The notes under the pieces were generated by a model that made no database searches, was not told the origin of the DNA, and saw only the letters and a program-made list of their open reading frames with translations. Made by a program: the position numbers and the translations under genes. This document shows, piece by piece, positions 25,577 to 34,442 of a stretch of DNA of 64,000 nucleotides; the stretch's first letter is position 1; every line of letters starts with the position of its first letter. Origin of the DNA: CAYJLF01 sp964371055 (GTDB taxonomy: Bacteria; Eisenbacteria; RBG-16-71-46; CAIMUX01); the NCBI GenBank assembly GCA_964371055.1, contig CAYJLF010000006.1, positions 194,561-258,560 on the forward strand. Reading direction: 5' to 3'.

Positions 25577-27070
25577 GTGCCTGACCGCGTCCGGCGGCCG
25601 CCGTCCGGCTCGATCAAACGGCGGATCCTGCTGGCCAACGGGATCGTGCTGGTCCTCATGATCGGCGGATCCCATCTCGCCACCTACCTGCACTGGCGGG
25701 GGCAGCTCCGTCAGTTCGCCGAGGCACAGGGCTGGTCGATCGCCAGTGTTTCCACCCAGCGCATCTACCGGGAGTTCTGCACCGGCGACATCGACGGCAT
25801 CCGCGATCTCATGCGCACCGTCGTGGCCGAGGATGCGGTGCATTCCATGCGGATCACCAATCAGGTCGGCCTCGTCCTGATCTCAGCCAATCGCGCCGAG
25901 GAGCACACGCTGCGCATCCCCCTCTCGGCCCAAGTCCGGCAGGGCCGGCGCGACGTCGGCACTCCGACCCGCCTCGGTCACCGCGATGAAAGCCTCGAGT
26001 TCTTCGTTCCGATCCCACGCGACGACAACTGCCGGCAGTGCCACTACCCCACCCAGCCGGAAATGGCGGTGGTCCATATGACCATGACGACGGCAAGGCT
26101 CGCCGACATCGTCCACGTCTCGTCGATCCAGGTCATCCTGATCACCGTCCTGACCGTCGGACTTCTCTTCCTCGCCCTCATGCTCCTCTTCCGGCGGGCG
26201 GTCGACCGGCCGGTCGGCGAGATCGTCACCGTGATGCAAAGGGCCAAGGCCGGCGACCTCGATGTGCGAACCCCGGTTCGCCGGCCGGATGAGTTCGGGA
26301 TCATCGCCGCGGAGCTGAATCACATGCTCGAGCAACTGGGCGGAGCGCGGGAGCAGGTCCGCCAGCTCCACCAGCAGCAGCTCGATCGTCAGGGCCGTTT
26401 GGCCACGATCGGGAACCTCGCCTCCGCCGTCGCCCACGAGATCAAGAACCCGCTGGCCGGAATCCGGGGCGGCATGGAGGTGCTGGAACAAGGGCTCGCT
26501 CCCGGCGACGAACGCCGCGAGATCACCCGCGCGATCGTCGACGAGGTCGACCGGATCAATCGGATGGTCCGCGATCTCCTCTCCTACTCGCGCCGGCCGA
26601 ACCCGGAGACCGTGCCGGCCGGTGTCTGCGACCTCCTCGACGATGTCATCTCCCAGGCTCGTCAGCTCCCGGACGCCCCGAAAGTGCAGATCGTGCATGA
26701 AGCACGCTGCGCCTGCCGCGTCGCGGTCGACTACCAGCTGATCAAGCAGGCGTTCCTCAACATCATCCAGAACGCCTTCGACGCGATGCCTCAGGGAGGG
26801 ACTCTCACCCTGATCTGCGACCAGGCGGAGGGCATGGCGTTGATCCGGTTCCACGACACGGGAGGCGGGATCAGCCCCGAGGCCGCCGTTCGCGTCATGC
26901 AACCGTTCTACACGACACGGCATCGCGGGACCGGCCTCGGATTGCCGATCGCGCTTTCGATCGTCGAAGCGCATGACGGGGTGATCACCTTCGACACCGA
27001 GCCCGGTCGCGGCACCACCTTTACGGTCCACCTGCCTCTCATCGCGAAGAAGGAGCAGAGCGTCTCATGA
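25577..27070 (+). CDS. Sensor histidine kinase with CxxCH heme site in its extracytoplasmic domain
   Basis: The 497-residue protein has a first membrane helix (ILLANGIVLVLMIGGS) and an extracytoplasmic sensor of about 150 residues. A second helix (VILITVLTVGLLFLALMLLF), a HAMP domain (RPVGEIVTVMQRAKAGDLDV), a HisKA domain with AHEIKNPLAGIRGG (phospho-acceptor His) and an HATPase domain (NIIQNAFDAM, DTGGGI, GTGLGLPIAL) follow. The sensor ends with FFVPIPRDDNCRQCHYP, a single c-type heme motif just outside the membrane, as seen in some deltaproteobacterial NtrB-like kinases. It could report the redox state of the periplasmic cytochrome pool. The GTG at 25577 has GGGGAG upstream. The stop overlaps the regulator start (ATGA). 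Confidence 0.9.
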   Translation: MPDRVRRPPSGSIKRRILLANGIVLVLMIGGSHLATYLHWRGQLRQFAEAQGWSIASVSTQRIYREFCTGDIDGIRDLMRTVVAEDAVHSMRITNQVGLVLISANRAEEHTLRIPLSAQVRQGRRDVGTPTRLGHRDESLEFFVPIPRDDNCRQCHYPTQPEMAVVHMTMTTARLADIVHVSSIQVILITVLTVGLLFLALMLLFRRAVDRPVGEIVTVMQRAKAGDLDVRTPVRRPDEFGIIAAELNHMLEQLGGAREQVRQLHQQQLDRQGRLATIGNLASAVAHEIKNPLAGIRGGMEVLEQGLAPGDERREITRAIVDEVDRINRMVRDLLSYSRRPNPETVPAGVCDLLDDVISQARQLPDAPKVQIVHEARCACRVAVDYQLIKQAFLNIIQNAFDAMPQGGTLTLICDQAEGMALIRFHDTGGGISPEAAVRVMQPFYTTRHRGTGLGLPIALSIVEAHDGVITFDTEPGRGTTFTVHLPLIAKKEQSVS

Positions 27071-28479
27071 GTACCGCCACGATTCTCATCGTCGATGACG
27101 AGAAGCTCCTGCGCATGACGCTCAAGTCCCGCCTGGAGTCGGCGGGGTACGAGATTCACGGCGCCGAGACGGCCGCGGAGGCCATGGGCCTGGTCGCCGA
27201 GCGGGATCCCGACCTCGTTCTGCTCGACTACCAGCTCCCGGACCGGGACGGCTTCGACGTCCTGGAGACGCTGCTGCAGCGGGATCGCGACCTTCCGATC
27301 ATCATGATCACGGGACACGGCTCGGTGGAAAGCGCCGTGCGGGCGATGCGCCACGGCGCCGTCGACTACCTGGAAAAGCCGTTCGAATTCGAGGCCCTTC
27401 TGCTCTCGGTCGAGACGGCGCTGCAGACCACGGCCCTGCGTCGCGAGGTGCGCCGGTTGCGGCGCGAGGCGGGCGAGTCGCGAGGACAGCTCGAGCTGAT
27501 CGGCCGGGCACCCCAGATGGTCGAGCTGAACGGCATCATCGATCGCGTCTCCCGGTCCGATCCGGCCACCGTCCTGATCACCGGCGAGAGCGGCGTCGGC
27601 AAGAACATCGTCGCGCGGGCGATCCATTTCCGCTCGGTTCGCGCCGAGAAGCCGATCGTCAGCATCCCCTGCACCGCGCTGCCGGAAAACCTGCTCGAGA
27701 GCGAACTGATGGGACACGAACGCGGCGCCTTCACCGACGCGCATAGCACCAAGAAGGGGCAACTCGAGCTGGCCGACGGCGGCTCCGTCTTCCTCGATGA
27801 AGTCGGGGAGCTGCCGGTCTCGATCCAGGTCAAGCTGCTTCATTTCCTCGAAGAGAAGATGTTCAAGCGGATCGGCGGGACGCGGGACATTCGGGTCGAC
27901 GTGCGCATCCTGTCGGCCACCAATCGGGACCTGCGCAAAGCGGTCGAGGAGGGGCACTTCCGGCGTGACTTCTACTACCGCCTGAACATCGTGCCGATCT
28001 GGGTGCCGCCCTTGCGCGAGCGCCGAACCGACATCCCCCTGCTGGTGGACGCCTTTGTTCATCAATTCAACCGGGAGTTCGGCAAGAGCGTCATCGGCGC
28101 CACGCCGGAGGCGATGCAGGTGCTGATGGCTCATGACTGGCCCGGCAACGTCCGTGAACTGAAAAACCTGGTGGAACGCGTGATGATCCTGGGGGCCGAA
28201 CGCCAGATCGAGGCTCACGACCTCCCGATGGAGATCCGGGCCTCGTCCGTTCTCTTTCCCGATCAGGGCGGATCGCTGCGCCTGCCGGATGGCGGCATCG
28301 ACCTCGAGCGCCTCGAACGGGACCTGCTGACCCAGGCCCTGGAACGCAGCCAGGGAAACCAGACCGCCGCCGGCCGACTCCTCGGGCTGAATCGGGACCA
28401 GGTTCACTACCGGATGGAGAAATTCGGCATCCGGCTGGAAGATGTCGTCTCCTGGCGCGGTCGCGGGAAGGGGGAGTAG
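27067..28479 (+). CDS. NtrC-family sigma-54-dependent response regulator
   Basis: This 470-residue protein has three domains. A receiver (residues 5-120) has Asp in LVLLDYQLPDRDGFD and Lys in DYLEKPFEFEALL. An AAA+ domain (about 145-380) has Walker A GESGVGKN and Walker B GGSVFLDEVGELP. A C-terminal Fis-type helix-turn-helix follows (GNQTAAGRLLGLNRDQVHYR). The sigma-54 contact loop reads GAFTDA instead of the canonical GAFTGA, a variant seen in many family members. It is translated with the heme kinase and should activate sigma-54 promoters in response to it. The cytochrome cluster is the likeliest target. Confidence 0.92.
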   Translation: MSTATILIVDDEKLLRMTLKSRLESAGYEIHGAETAAEAMGLVAERDPDLVLLDYQLPDRDGFDVLETLLQRDRDLPIIMITGHGSVESAVRAMRHGAVDYLEKPFEFEALLLSVETALQTTALRREVRRLRREAGESRGQLELIGRAPQMVELNGIIDRVSRSDPATVLITGESGVGKNIVARAIHFRSVRAEKPIVSIPCTALPENLLESELMGHERGAFTDAHSTKKGQLELADGGSVFLDEVGELPVSIQVKLLHFLEEKMFKRIGGTRDIRVDVRILSATNRDLRKAVEEGHFRRDFYYRLNIVPIWVPPLRERRTDIPLLVDAFVHQFNREFGKSVIGATPEAMQVLMAHDWPGNVRELKNLVERVMILGAERQIEAHDLPMEIRASSVLFPDQGGSLRLPDGGIDLERLERDLLTQALERSQGNQTAAGRLLGLNRDQVHYRMEKFGIRLEDVVSWRGRGKGE

Positions 28480-28668
28480 GCGAGGGCCGATCCCCATCCT
28501 CCGGCCCCGGACGCCCGCGCCCGCCTACCGCCCCCACCCGTCTGCCCCTCGCCATCCCGGCCCGCGCCCGAACTCCCTGTGGAGGTGCAAGATCCGGCTC
28601 AACCCTCCGTTTCGAACGGCCGACAACCGGAAGGAGGGTTCGTCGGCGACACGGGGGGGCAGAAGCGC

Positions 28669-29598
28669 ATGACCAGATCGAACGCCGTACGGCGCGAAGT
28701 GGAGATGGAGGCGGCGCCTCCTGCGCTACAACTGAGCATTCGCGAGGCCGGCGTCGTGCTGACGGAGGACGATCTGGCCCTCGTCAACACCAAGGCCGGA
28801 CTGGTCGAACTCCTGCGGTCCCGCAACGTCCGCCTGAAGGGCGTGATGCAGGTCCTCCGCTATGACGACGAACTCGCCGCTTTGCAGATCGAACTGGTCA
28901 AGCTGCAGCGCTGGGTCCAGCAGACCGGGAAGCGTATCGCCATCCTCTTCGAGGGACGTGACGCCGCCGGAAAGGGCGGGACCATCCGGCGCTTCATCGA
29001 GCACATGAACCCGCGCGCGATGCGCGTCGTCGCGCTGCCCAAGCCGACCGCGGAAGAGAGCGGGCAGTGGTACTTCCAGCGTTACGCACGCCAGCTGCCG
29101 AACGCCGGCGAGATCGTCTTCTTCGACCGGAGCTGGTACAACCGCGCGGTGGTCGAACCGGTCATGGGCTTCTGCACCCAGGCCGAGTACGAACGGTTCA
29201 TGCAGCAGGTGCCCGAGTTCGAGCACATGCTCTACGAGGACGGCGTCACCATCATCAAGTTCTGGTTCTCGATCTCCAAGGACGAGCAGAAAGCCCGCTT
29301 CGCGTCCCGTCGCGACAATCCGCTCAAGCAGTGGAAGCTCAGCCCGATCGACGCCCGGGCGCAGGAGTTGTGGGACTCTTACACCCACTACAAGGAGCTG
29401 ATGTTCAGCCGCACCCACACCTCGTTCAGTCCCTGGGTGATCGTCCGGGCCAACAACAAGAAGACGGCGCGGCTCGAGAGCATCCGCTACCTCCTGAGCC
29501 TCTTCGAGTACGAGAGCAAAGACCAGGCCGGCACGTCGCTACATCCGGATCCGACGGTAGTTATGCGCTTTCACCGGAAAATCGTGAAAATCGACTGA
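28669..29598 (+). CDS. ppk2: Polyphosphate kinase 2 (PPK2 family)
   Basis: The 309-residue cytoplasmic enzyme has the PPK2 P-loop fold: Walker A GRDAAGKGGTIRRF about residue 97, Walker B EIVFFDRSWYNRA about residue 145, and a lid region with EYERFMQQVPEFEHML. KFWFSISKDEQKARFASR, PLKQWKLSPIDA and SPWVIVRANNKKTARLES are signature PPK2 segments. It transfers phosphate between polyphosphate and nucleoside diphosphates. Length and motifs fit a single-domain enzyme. I start at ATG 28669, after a run of G residues. A GTG at 28579 would add an unlikely leader. It is a separate unit between the regulator and kdp genes. Confidence 0.9.
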   Translation: MTRSNAVRREVEMEAAPPALQLSIREAGVVLTEDDLALVNTKAGLVELLRSRNVRLKGVMQVLRYDDELAALQIELVKLQRWVQQTGKRIAILFEGRDAAGKGGTIRRFIEHMNPRAMRVVALPKPTAEESGQWYFQRYARQLPNAGEIVFFDRSWYNRAVVEPVMGFCTQAEYERFMQQVPEFEHMLYEDGVTIIKFWFSISKDEQKARFASRRDNPLKQWKLSPIDARAQELWDSYTHYKELMFSRTHTSFSPWVIVRANNKKTARLESIRYLLSLFEYESKDQAGTSLHPDPTVVMRFHRKIVKID

Positions 29599-29824
29599 AC
29601 GAGATCCGGACAGCTCTCGCGCACGGCCGCACCGCGGCCGGGTCGTCGACGCCGCCCTGACGAAACCTTGACGGGCCGGACCTGCATCCTGACACACCGC
29701 TGACCTGTTCCTCCCCTAACGTCAGAGTCGAATTCGCGCTCGAGAGGCGCTCGCGGGCCCGCCCTCTGGCCACGCCGCGTCTCAGGCTGGCGCAATCGCT
29801 CAGACGAATGGGAGGACGACGGTC

Positions 29825-29920
29825 ATGGATCTCAGGATGATGCTTCTCTTGGCAGGTCTGTTCCTGGCCTCGCTCGGATTCGTCCGGTGGCTGGGACGGG
29901 CCAGCGAGCGTGAGCTATGA
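29825..29920 (+). CDS. Tiny membrane protein preceding kdpF
   Basis: A 31-codon ORF, MDLRMMLLLAGLFLASLG followed by FVRWLGRASEREL, encodes one membrane helix with a charged C-terminal end. Its stop overlaps the kdpF ATG (ATGA). Very small ORFs of this type precede kdpF in many high-GC genomes, but no function is known to me. It could stabilise the KdpFABC complex or simply couple translation. The 226-bp gap upstream holds no recognised gene; a TTGACG at about 29671 could be a -35 element but lacks a clear -10. Confidence 0.6.
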   Translation: MDLRMMLLLAGLFLASLGFVRWLGRASEREL

Positions 29921-30006
29921 ACCTGGTCTACCTTTTGGCCGGCGCGATCGCCTTGCTGTTGCTCGCCTACCTGCTGGTGGCTCTGCTCGAAGCGGAGCGA
30001 TTCTGA
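29917..30006 (+). CDS. kdpF: KdpF, small subunit of the K+-transporting ATPase
   Basis: The 29-residue single-helix protein has the typical KdpF pattern: a hydrophobic core (YLLAGAIALLLLAYLLVALL) ending in EAERF. It starts inside the stop of the upstream mini-ORF and its own stop overlaps the kdpA ATG (TGATG). KdpF is a lipid-like stabiliser of the KdpABC complex in the inner membrane. Confidence 0.85.
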   Translation: MNLVYLLAGAIALLLLAYLLVALLEAERF

Positions 30007-31724
30007 TGACCCCCGCGGCGATCCTGCAGGCGGGGATCTTCCTCGCGGCGCTCCTGCTCCTGGCGGAACCACTCGGCCGCTATCTGGCGCGCATCTACGG
30101 TCCGGACTTCGACTCCCTGCCCGGCTCCTTCCGCCGACTCGATCGACTCAGCCTGCGCCTGATGCGGATCCGGCCAGGCCGGGAGATGACCTGGGCGGAG
30201 TACGCGGAGGCTCTCCTGGTCTTCAACCTGGCCGGAATCGTCCTGCTCTACGTCATCCAGCGCCTGCAGCACATCCTGCCTCTGAATCCCCAGGCGATCG
30301 GCTCGGTCGACCCTTTCGTCGCCTTCAACACGGCCGTCAGCTTCGTCACCAACACCAACTGGCAGGTCTACGGCGGCGAGTCGAGGATGAGCTACTTCAC
30401 GCAGGCCGCGGGTCTGACGGTGCAGAACTTCGCCTCCGCGGCGACAGGATTGGCCGTGCTGGCCGCGCTCGTCCGCGGGCTGACTCGAGAGCGCGCACGC
30501 ACGCTGGGCAACTTCTGGGTCGACCTGGCGCGGGGCGTGCTCTTCGTCCTCCTGCCGCTCTCGCTCCTGCTCGCCCTGGTGCTGGTGCCGCTCGGCGTCG
30601 TCCAGACATTCTCCCCGTATTCGGCCGTCGAAACCGCGGGGTCCGGCGGCGCCCAGATCATCGCCCTCGGTCCCGTGGCTTCGCAGGTGGCGATCAAGCA
30701 GTTGGGAACGAATGGCGGAGGCTTCTTCAACGCCAACGCGGCCCATCCGCTGGAGAATCCGACGCCGTTCTCCAACTTCCTCGAACTCCTGGCCATCCTT
30801 CTCCTTCCTGCCGCCTCGTGCGTCATGTTCGGACGACTCGTCTCTGACCGCCGGCAGGGGAGGGCTATCCTGGCGACGATGACAGCGCTCTTTCTGGCCT
30901 TCCTCGTAGTGGCGACGGTGGCCGAACAGGCCGGAACTCCGGCGTTGCGTGCGGCCGGCGTGGACCTCACCGCCTCCGCCCTGCAACCGGGCGGAAACAT
31001 GGAAGGAAAGGAGGTGCGGTTCGGGGTCTCGTCCTCCGCCTTGTGGGCCACCGCCACCACGGCGGCGTCCAATGGATCGGTCAACGCCATGCACGATTCC
31101 TTCACGCCGATCGGCGGGATGGTCCCCCTGATCCTCATCCAGCTCGGAGAGGTGGTCTTCGGGGGAGTCGGATCCGGCCTTTACGGAATGCTGGTCTTCG
31201 TCATCCTCGCCGTCTTCGTGGCCGGCCTGATGGTGGGCCGGACCCCGGAGTACCTGGGCAAGAAGATCGGTACGGCGGAAATGAAACTCGCGTCCCTCAT
31301 CATCCTGGTCGGCCCGCTGCTCGTCCTGATCGGGACCGCCTTCGCCGTCTCGCTGCCCGCGGGAAGGTCCGCGGCCCTGAACCCCGGCCCCCATGGGTTC
31401 AGCGAGATTCTCTACGCATTCTCATCGACGGCGAACAACAACGGGAGCGCCTTTGCCGGTCTCGACGCCGCTCGTCCGCTCTATGCCGTCCTGGCGGCCG
31501 TCATGATGTTTCTGGGGCGGTTCTGGGTGATCATCCCGACCCTGGCGTTGGCCGGAGCCCTCGGCGCACGGGCCAAGGTTCCCCCGGGAGACGGCACGCT
31601 GCCGACGCACGGGTGGACCTTCGTCTGTCTTCTCGCCTCGATCATCCTGGTGGTCGGCGCCCTGACGTTCTTCCCGTCCCTTGCCCTCGGTCCCCTGGCC
31701 GAGGCGCTGCAACCCGGACTCTGA
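30006..31724 (+). CDS. kdpA: KdpA, potassium-binding channel subunit
   Basis: The 572-residue inner-membrane protein of the superfamily of K+ transporters has four selectivity-filter-like loops. Visible signatures include FNTAVSFVTNTNWQVYGG, MSYFTQAAGLTVQNF, GTNGGGFFNANAAHP and FSSTANNNGSAFAGL. It binds K+ from the periplasm and passes it to KdpB for ATP-driven uptake. Length and motifs are full. The start overlaps the kdpF stop, and kdpB follows after 19 bp. Confidence 0.95.
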   Translation: MTPAAILQAGIFLAALLLLAEPLGRYLARIYGPDFDSLPGSFRRLDRLSLRLMRIRPGREMTWAEYAEALLVFNLAGIVLLYVIQRLQHILPLNPQAIGSVDPFVAFNTAVSFVTNTNWQVYGGESRMSYFTQAAGLTVQNFASAATGLAVLAALVRGLTRERARTLGNFWVDLARGVLFVLLPLSLLLALVLVPLGVVQTFSPYSAVETAGSGGAQIIALGPVASQVAIKQLGTNGGGFFNANAAHPLENPTPFSNFLELLAILLLPAASCVMFGRLVSDRRQGRAILATMTALFLAFLVVATVAEQAGTPALRAAGVDLTASALQPGGNMEGKEVRFGVSSSALWATATTAASNGSVNAMHDSFTPIGGMVPLILIQLGEVVFGGVGSGLYGMLVFVILAVFVAGLMVGRTPEYLGKKIGTAEMKLASLIILVGPLLVLIGTAFAVSLPAGRSAALNPGPHGFSEILYAFSSTANNNGSAFAGLDAARPLYAVLAAVMMFLGRFWVIIPTLALAGALGARAKVPPGDGTLPTHGWTFVCLLASIILVVGALTFFPSLALGPLAEALQPGL

Positions 31725-31743
31725 GTCCATCCGGAGAGTGGCC

Positions 31744-33816
31744 ATGAAATCTTACGCCAACGATTCCGTCTTCCTCGACCGCTCCGCGCTCACCCGCGCC
31801 GTCGTGGAGGCGCTGCTCCGGTTCGATCCGCGCCGCCAGGTGCGGAATCCGGTGATGTTTCTGGTCTGGGTCGGCTGGATCACCACCCTCGCTCTCCTCC
31901 CCCCGGCCCTGGCGGGACGGATCGCGGAACCCCCGCGCCTCCTCCTGGCCGTCTCGGGGTGGCTCTTCGCCACCGTGCTCTTCGCCAACTTCGCGGAAGC
32001 GCTGGCGGAAGGACGCGGTCGCGCGCAGGCGGAATCGCTCCGGCGCACGCGGCAGGACCTGACGGCCCGGCGTCTCTCCGGCCCTCACCGAGACGCGTCG
32101 CAGAGCGAGGTCCCCGCGACCACGCTCCGCCAGGGGGATGTCGTTCTGGTCAACGCCGGGGAGCTCGTCCCCGGCGATGGCGACGTCATCGAGGGGATCG
32201 CCTCGGTGGACGAGAGCGCGATCACCGGCGAGAGCGCGCCGGTCATCCGCGAGAGCGGCGGCGATCGCAGCGCGGTCACCGGAGGGACCCGAGTCATCTC
32301 GGACTGGCTGATCGTGCGCATCTCCGTCGATCCGGGAGAAAGTTTCCTGGACCGGATGATCGGGCTGGTCGAGGGCGCCCGGCGCCGGCGCACCCCGAAC
32401 GAGATCGCGCTCCTGATCCTGCTCGCCGCCATGAGCATCATCTTCCTCGCCTCCTGCGCGACGCTCCTTCCGTTCTCGCTGCACGCCGTCGAGGTATCGG
32501 GTCGAGGGTCGCCCGTCTCGATCACCGTCCTGACGGCGTTGCTGGTCTGTCTGATCCCCACCACGATCGGCGGCCTCCTCTCCGCCATCGGGATCGCGGG
32601 CATGGACCGGCTGCTGCGCGCGAACGTCCTGGCCCTCTCGGGCCGCGCCGTGGAGACGGCCGGTGACATCGATGTCCTCCTGCTCGACAAGACCGGCACG
32701 ATCACCCTCGGCGATCGGCAGGCGGTCACTTTCCTCCCGGCGCCCGGGTGGTCGGAACAGCGGCTGGCGGAAGCCGCCCGGCTCGCCTCTCTCGCGGACG
32801 AAACGCCCGAGGGACGCAGCATTGTGGTCCTGGCCAAGCAACGGTTCGGCCTGCGCGAGGTCGATGTCCACCGCCTGGGCGCTCGCTTCATTCCCTTCTC
32901 GGCCCAGACGCGGATGAGCGGCGTGACCCTGGAATCCGAGGAGATCCGCAAGGGAGCCGCGGACGCCGTCGAGAACTACATCCGCGCTCTCGGGGGAGCA
33001 TTCCCCCCGGTCGTGCGCACCACCGTCGAGCGGATCGCTCGGGAGGGAGGAACGCCCCTCGTCGTCGCCGACCGCGCGGAGGTCCTCGGCGTCATCGAAC
33101 TCCGTGATGTGGTCAAGGGTGGGATCCGCGAACGGTTCGAACAGCTGCGCCGGATGGGCATCCGGACGGTGATGATCACCGGGGACAACCCCCTGACCGC
33201 CGCCGCGATCGCGGCCGAGGCCGGCGTGGATGACTTCCTGGCCGAGGCGACTCCCGAGGCCAAACTCGACCTGATCCGCCAGTACCAGCGGCAGGGGCAC
33301 CTCGTCGCCATGGCCGGAGACGGAACCAATGACGCGCCCGCGCTGGCGCAGGCCGACGTGGCCGTCGCCATGAACTCCGGAACCCAGGCGGCCAAGGAAG
33401 CGGGAAACATGGTCGACCTCGATTCGAATCCGACCAAGCTGATCGAGGTGGTCGGGATCGGGAAGCAGCTCCTCATGACCCGGGGCGCGCTCACCACCTT
33501 CAGCATCGCCAACGATGTGGCCAAGTACTTCGCCGTCCTCCCCGCGGCGTTCGCCGGCGTCTATCCAGCCCTCGGCGCGCTCAACCTGATGCGCCTGGCG
33601 ACCCCGCACAGTGCGGTCGTCTCCGCCGTGGTCTTCAACGCCCTGATCATCATCGCCCTGGTTCCACTGGCGCTGCGCGGTGTGCCTTACCGGCCCACCG
33701 GCGCGTCGTTTCTGCTCCGGCGTCACCTCCTGATCTACGGACTCGGCGGACTCCTCGTCCCGTTCGCGGGGATCAAGCTGATCGACCTTGCGATCCACGG
33801 ACTCGGCCTTTTCTAG
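31744..33816 (+). CDS. kdpB: KdpB, P-type ATPase catalytic subunit
   Basis: The 690-residue P-type ATPase has the phosphorylation motif LLDKTGTITLG (aspartate phosphorylated in the cycle), an actuator loop with DESAITGESAPVIRESG, and the hinge motif AMAGDGTNDAPALAQADVA. Membrane segments are present at both ends. KdpB hydrolyses ATP to drive K+ uptake through KdpA. The N-terminal RFDPRRQVRNPVMFLVW is characteristic of the subunit. All expected catalytic residues are visible, and a modest Shine-Dalgarno sequence precedes the ATG. Confidence 0.96.
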   Translation: MKSYANDSVFLDRSALTRAVVEALLRFDPRRQVRNPVMFLVWVGWITTLALLPPALAGRIAEPPRLLLAVSGWLFATVLFANFAEALAEGRGRAQAESLRRTRQDLTARRLSGPHRDASQSEVPATTLRQGDVVLVNAGELVPGDGDVIEGIASVDESAITGESAPVIRESGGDRSAVTGGTRVISDWLIVRISVDPGESFLDRMIGLVEGARRRRTPNEIALLILLAAMSIIFLASCATLLPFSLHAVEVSGRGSPVSITVLTALLVCLIPTTIGGLLSAIGIAGMDRLLRANVLALSGRAVETAGDIDVLLLDKTGTITLGDRQAVTFLPAPGWSEQRLAEAARLASLADETPEGRSIVVLAKQRFGLREVDVHRLGARFIPFSAQTRMSGVTLESEEIRKGAADAVENYIRALGGAFPPVVRTTVERIAREGGTPLVVADRAEVLGVIELRDVVKGGIRERFEQLRRMGIRTVMITGDNPLTAAAIAAEAGVDDFLAEATPEAKLDLIRQYQRQGHLVAMAGDGTNDAPALAQADVAVAMNSGTQAAKEAGNMVDLDSNPTKLIEVVGIGKQLLMTRGALTTFSIANDVAKYFAVLPAAFAGVYPALGALNLMRLATPHSAVVSAVVFNALIIIALVPLALRGVPYRPTGASFLLRRHLLIYGLGGLLVPFAGIKLIDLAIHGLGLF

Positions 33817-33826
33817 CGAGGAAGCT

Positions 33827-34405
33827 ATGCGCTCGAACCTCCTGACATCGTTTCTGGTCCTCGCGCTCTTGACGCTCCTCACCGGCGGGTTTTACCCACT
33901 GCTCGTGACGGGCGCCGCGCGAGCGTTGTGCCCCGGCCGCGCCCGCGGCAGCCTGATCGAAGCGGGCGGCCGGCTGGTCGGCTCGGAGCTGCTGGGGCAG
34001 CCATGCTCCGATCCGGCTTACTTCTGGGGACGCCCTTCCGCCACCTCGCCGCCGGGCAATGCCGCCCGGTCCGGGGGATCCAACCTCGGTCCGTCCCATC
34101 CGGCCCTCGCCGACTCGATCCGGGTGCGTGTCGAACGCCTGCGCCAGTGGGACCCGGAGACGGAGCTCCCTGTCCCCGTCGATCTGGTCACCGCCTCGGC
34201 CAGCGGCCTGGACCCTCACATCAGCCCCGCGGCCGCCTTCTACCAGGTTCCCCGCGTCGCTCGCCTGCGGGGCCTCGATCCGGGAGTGCTCGACGGATTG
34301 GTGCGCCGGCAGATCGAGGGCCGATCGCTCGGTTTCCTCGGAGAGCCGCGCGTCAACGTCCTCAGGCTGAACCTGGCGCTGGACGCCCTCTCGTCGGGCC
34401 GATAG
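33827..34405 (+). CDS. kdpC: KdpC subunit
   Basis: This 192-residue protein has one N-terminal membrane helix (LLTSFLVLALLTLLTGGFYPL) and a periplasmic domain with conserved segments GSELLGQPCSDPAYFWGRPS, GGSNLGPSHPAL and DLVTASASGLDPHISPAAA. KdpC is required for assembly and ATP affinity of the complex. GAGG precedes the ATG at 33827. It sits ten bases after kdpB and 37 bp before kdpD. Confidence 0.95.
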   Translation: MRSNLLTSFLVLALLTLLTGGFYPLLVTGAARALCPGRARGSLIEAGGRLVGSELLGQPCSDPAYFWGRPSATSPPGNAARSGGSNLGPSHPALADSIRVRVERLRQWDPETELPVPVDLVTASASGLDPHISPAAAFYQVPRVARLRGLDPGVLDGLVRRQIEGRSLGFLGEPRVNVLRLNLALDALSSGR

Positions 34406-34442
34406 GCTGGCCCCCGGTCGCGGCGAGGAACGGAGCACGCCG

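Noticed and set aside
22397..25843. An open frame of more than 1100 codons on the minus strand opposite the 42-heme gene.
   Set aside because: It arises because the repeated Cys/His codons leave no stops in the antisense frame. It has no ribosome site, and the sense strand is full of CxxCH motifs.
29599..29824. A c-di-AMP riboswitch or KdpE box before kdp.
   Set aside because: No conserved riboswitch core and no T-rich KdpE-like site can be seen.
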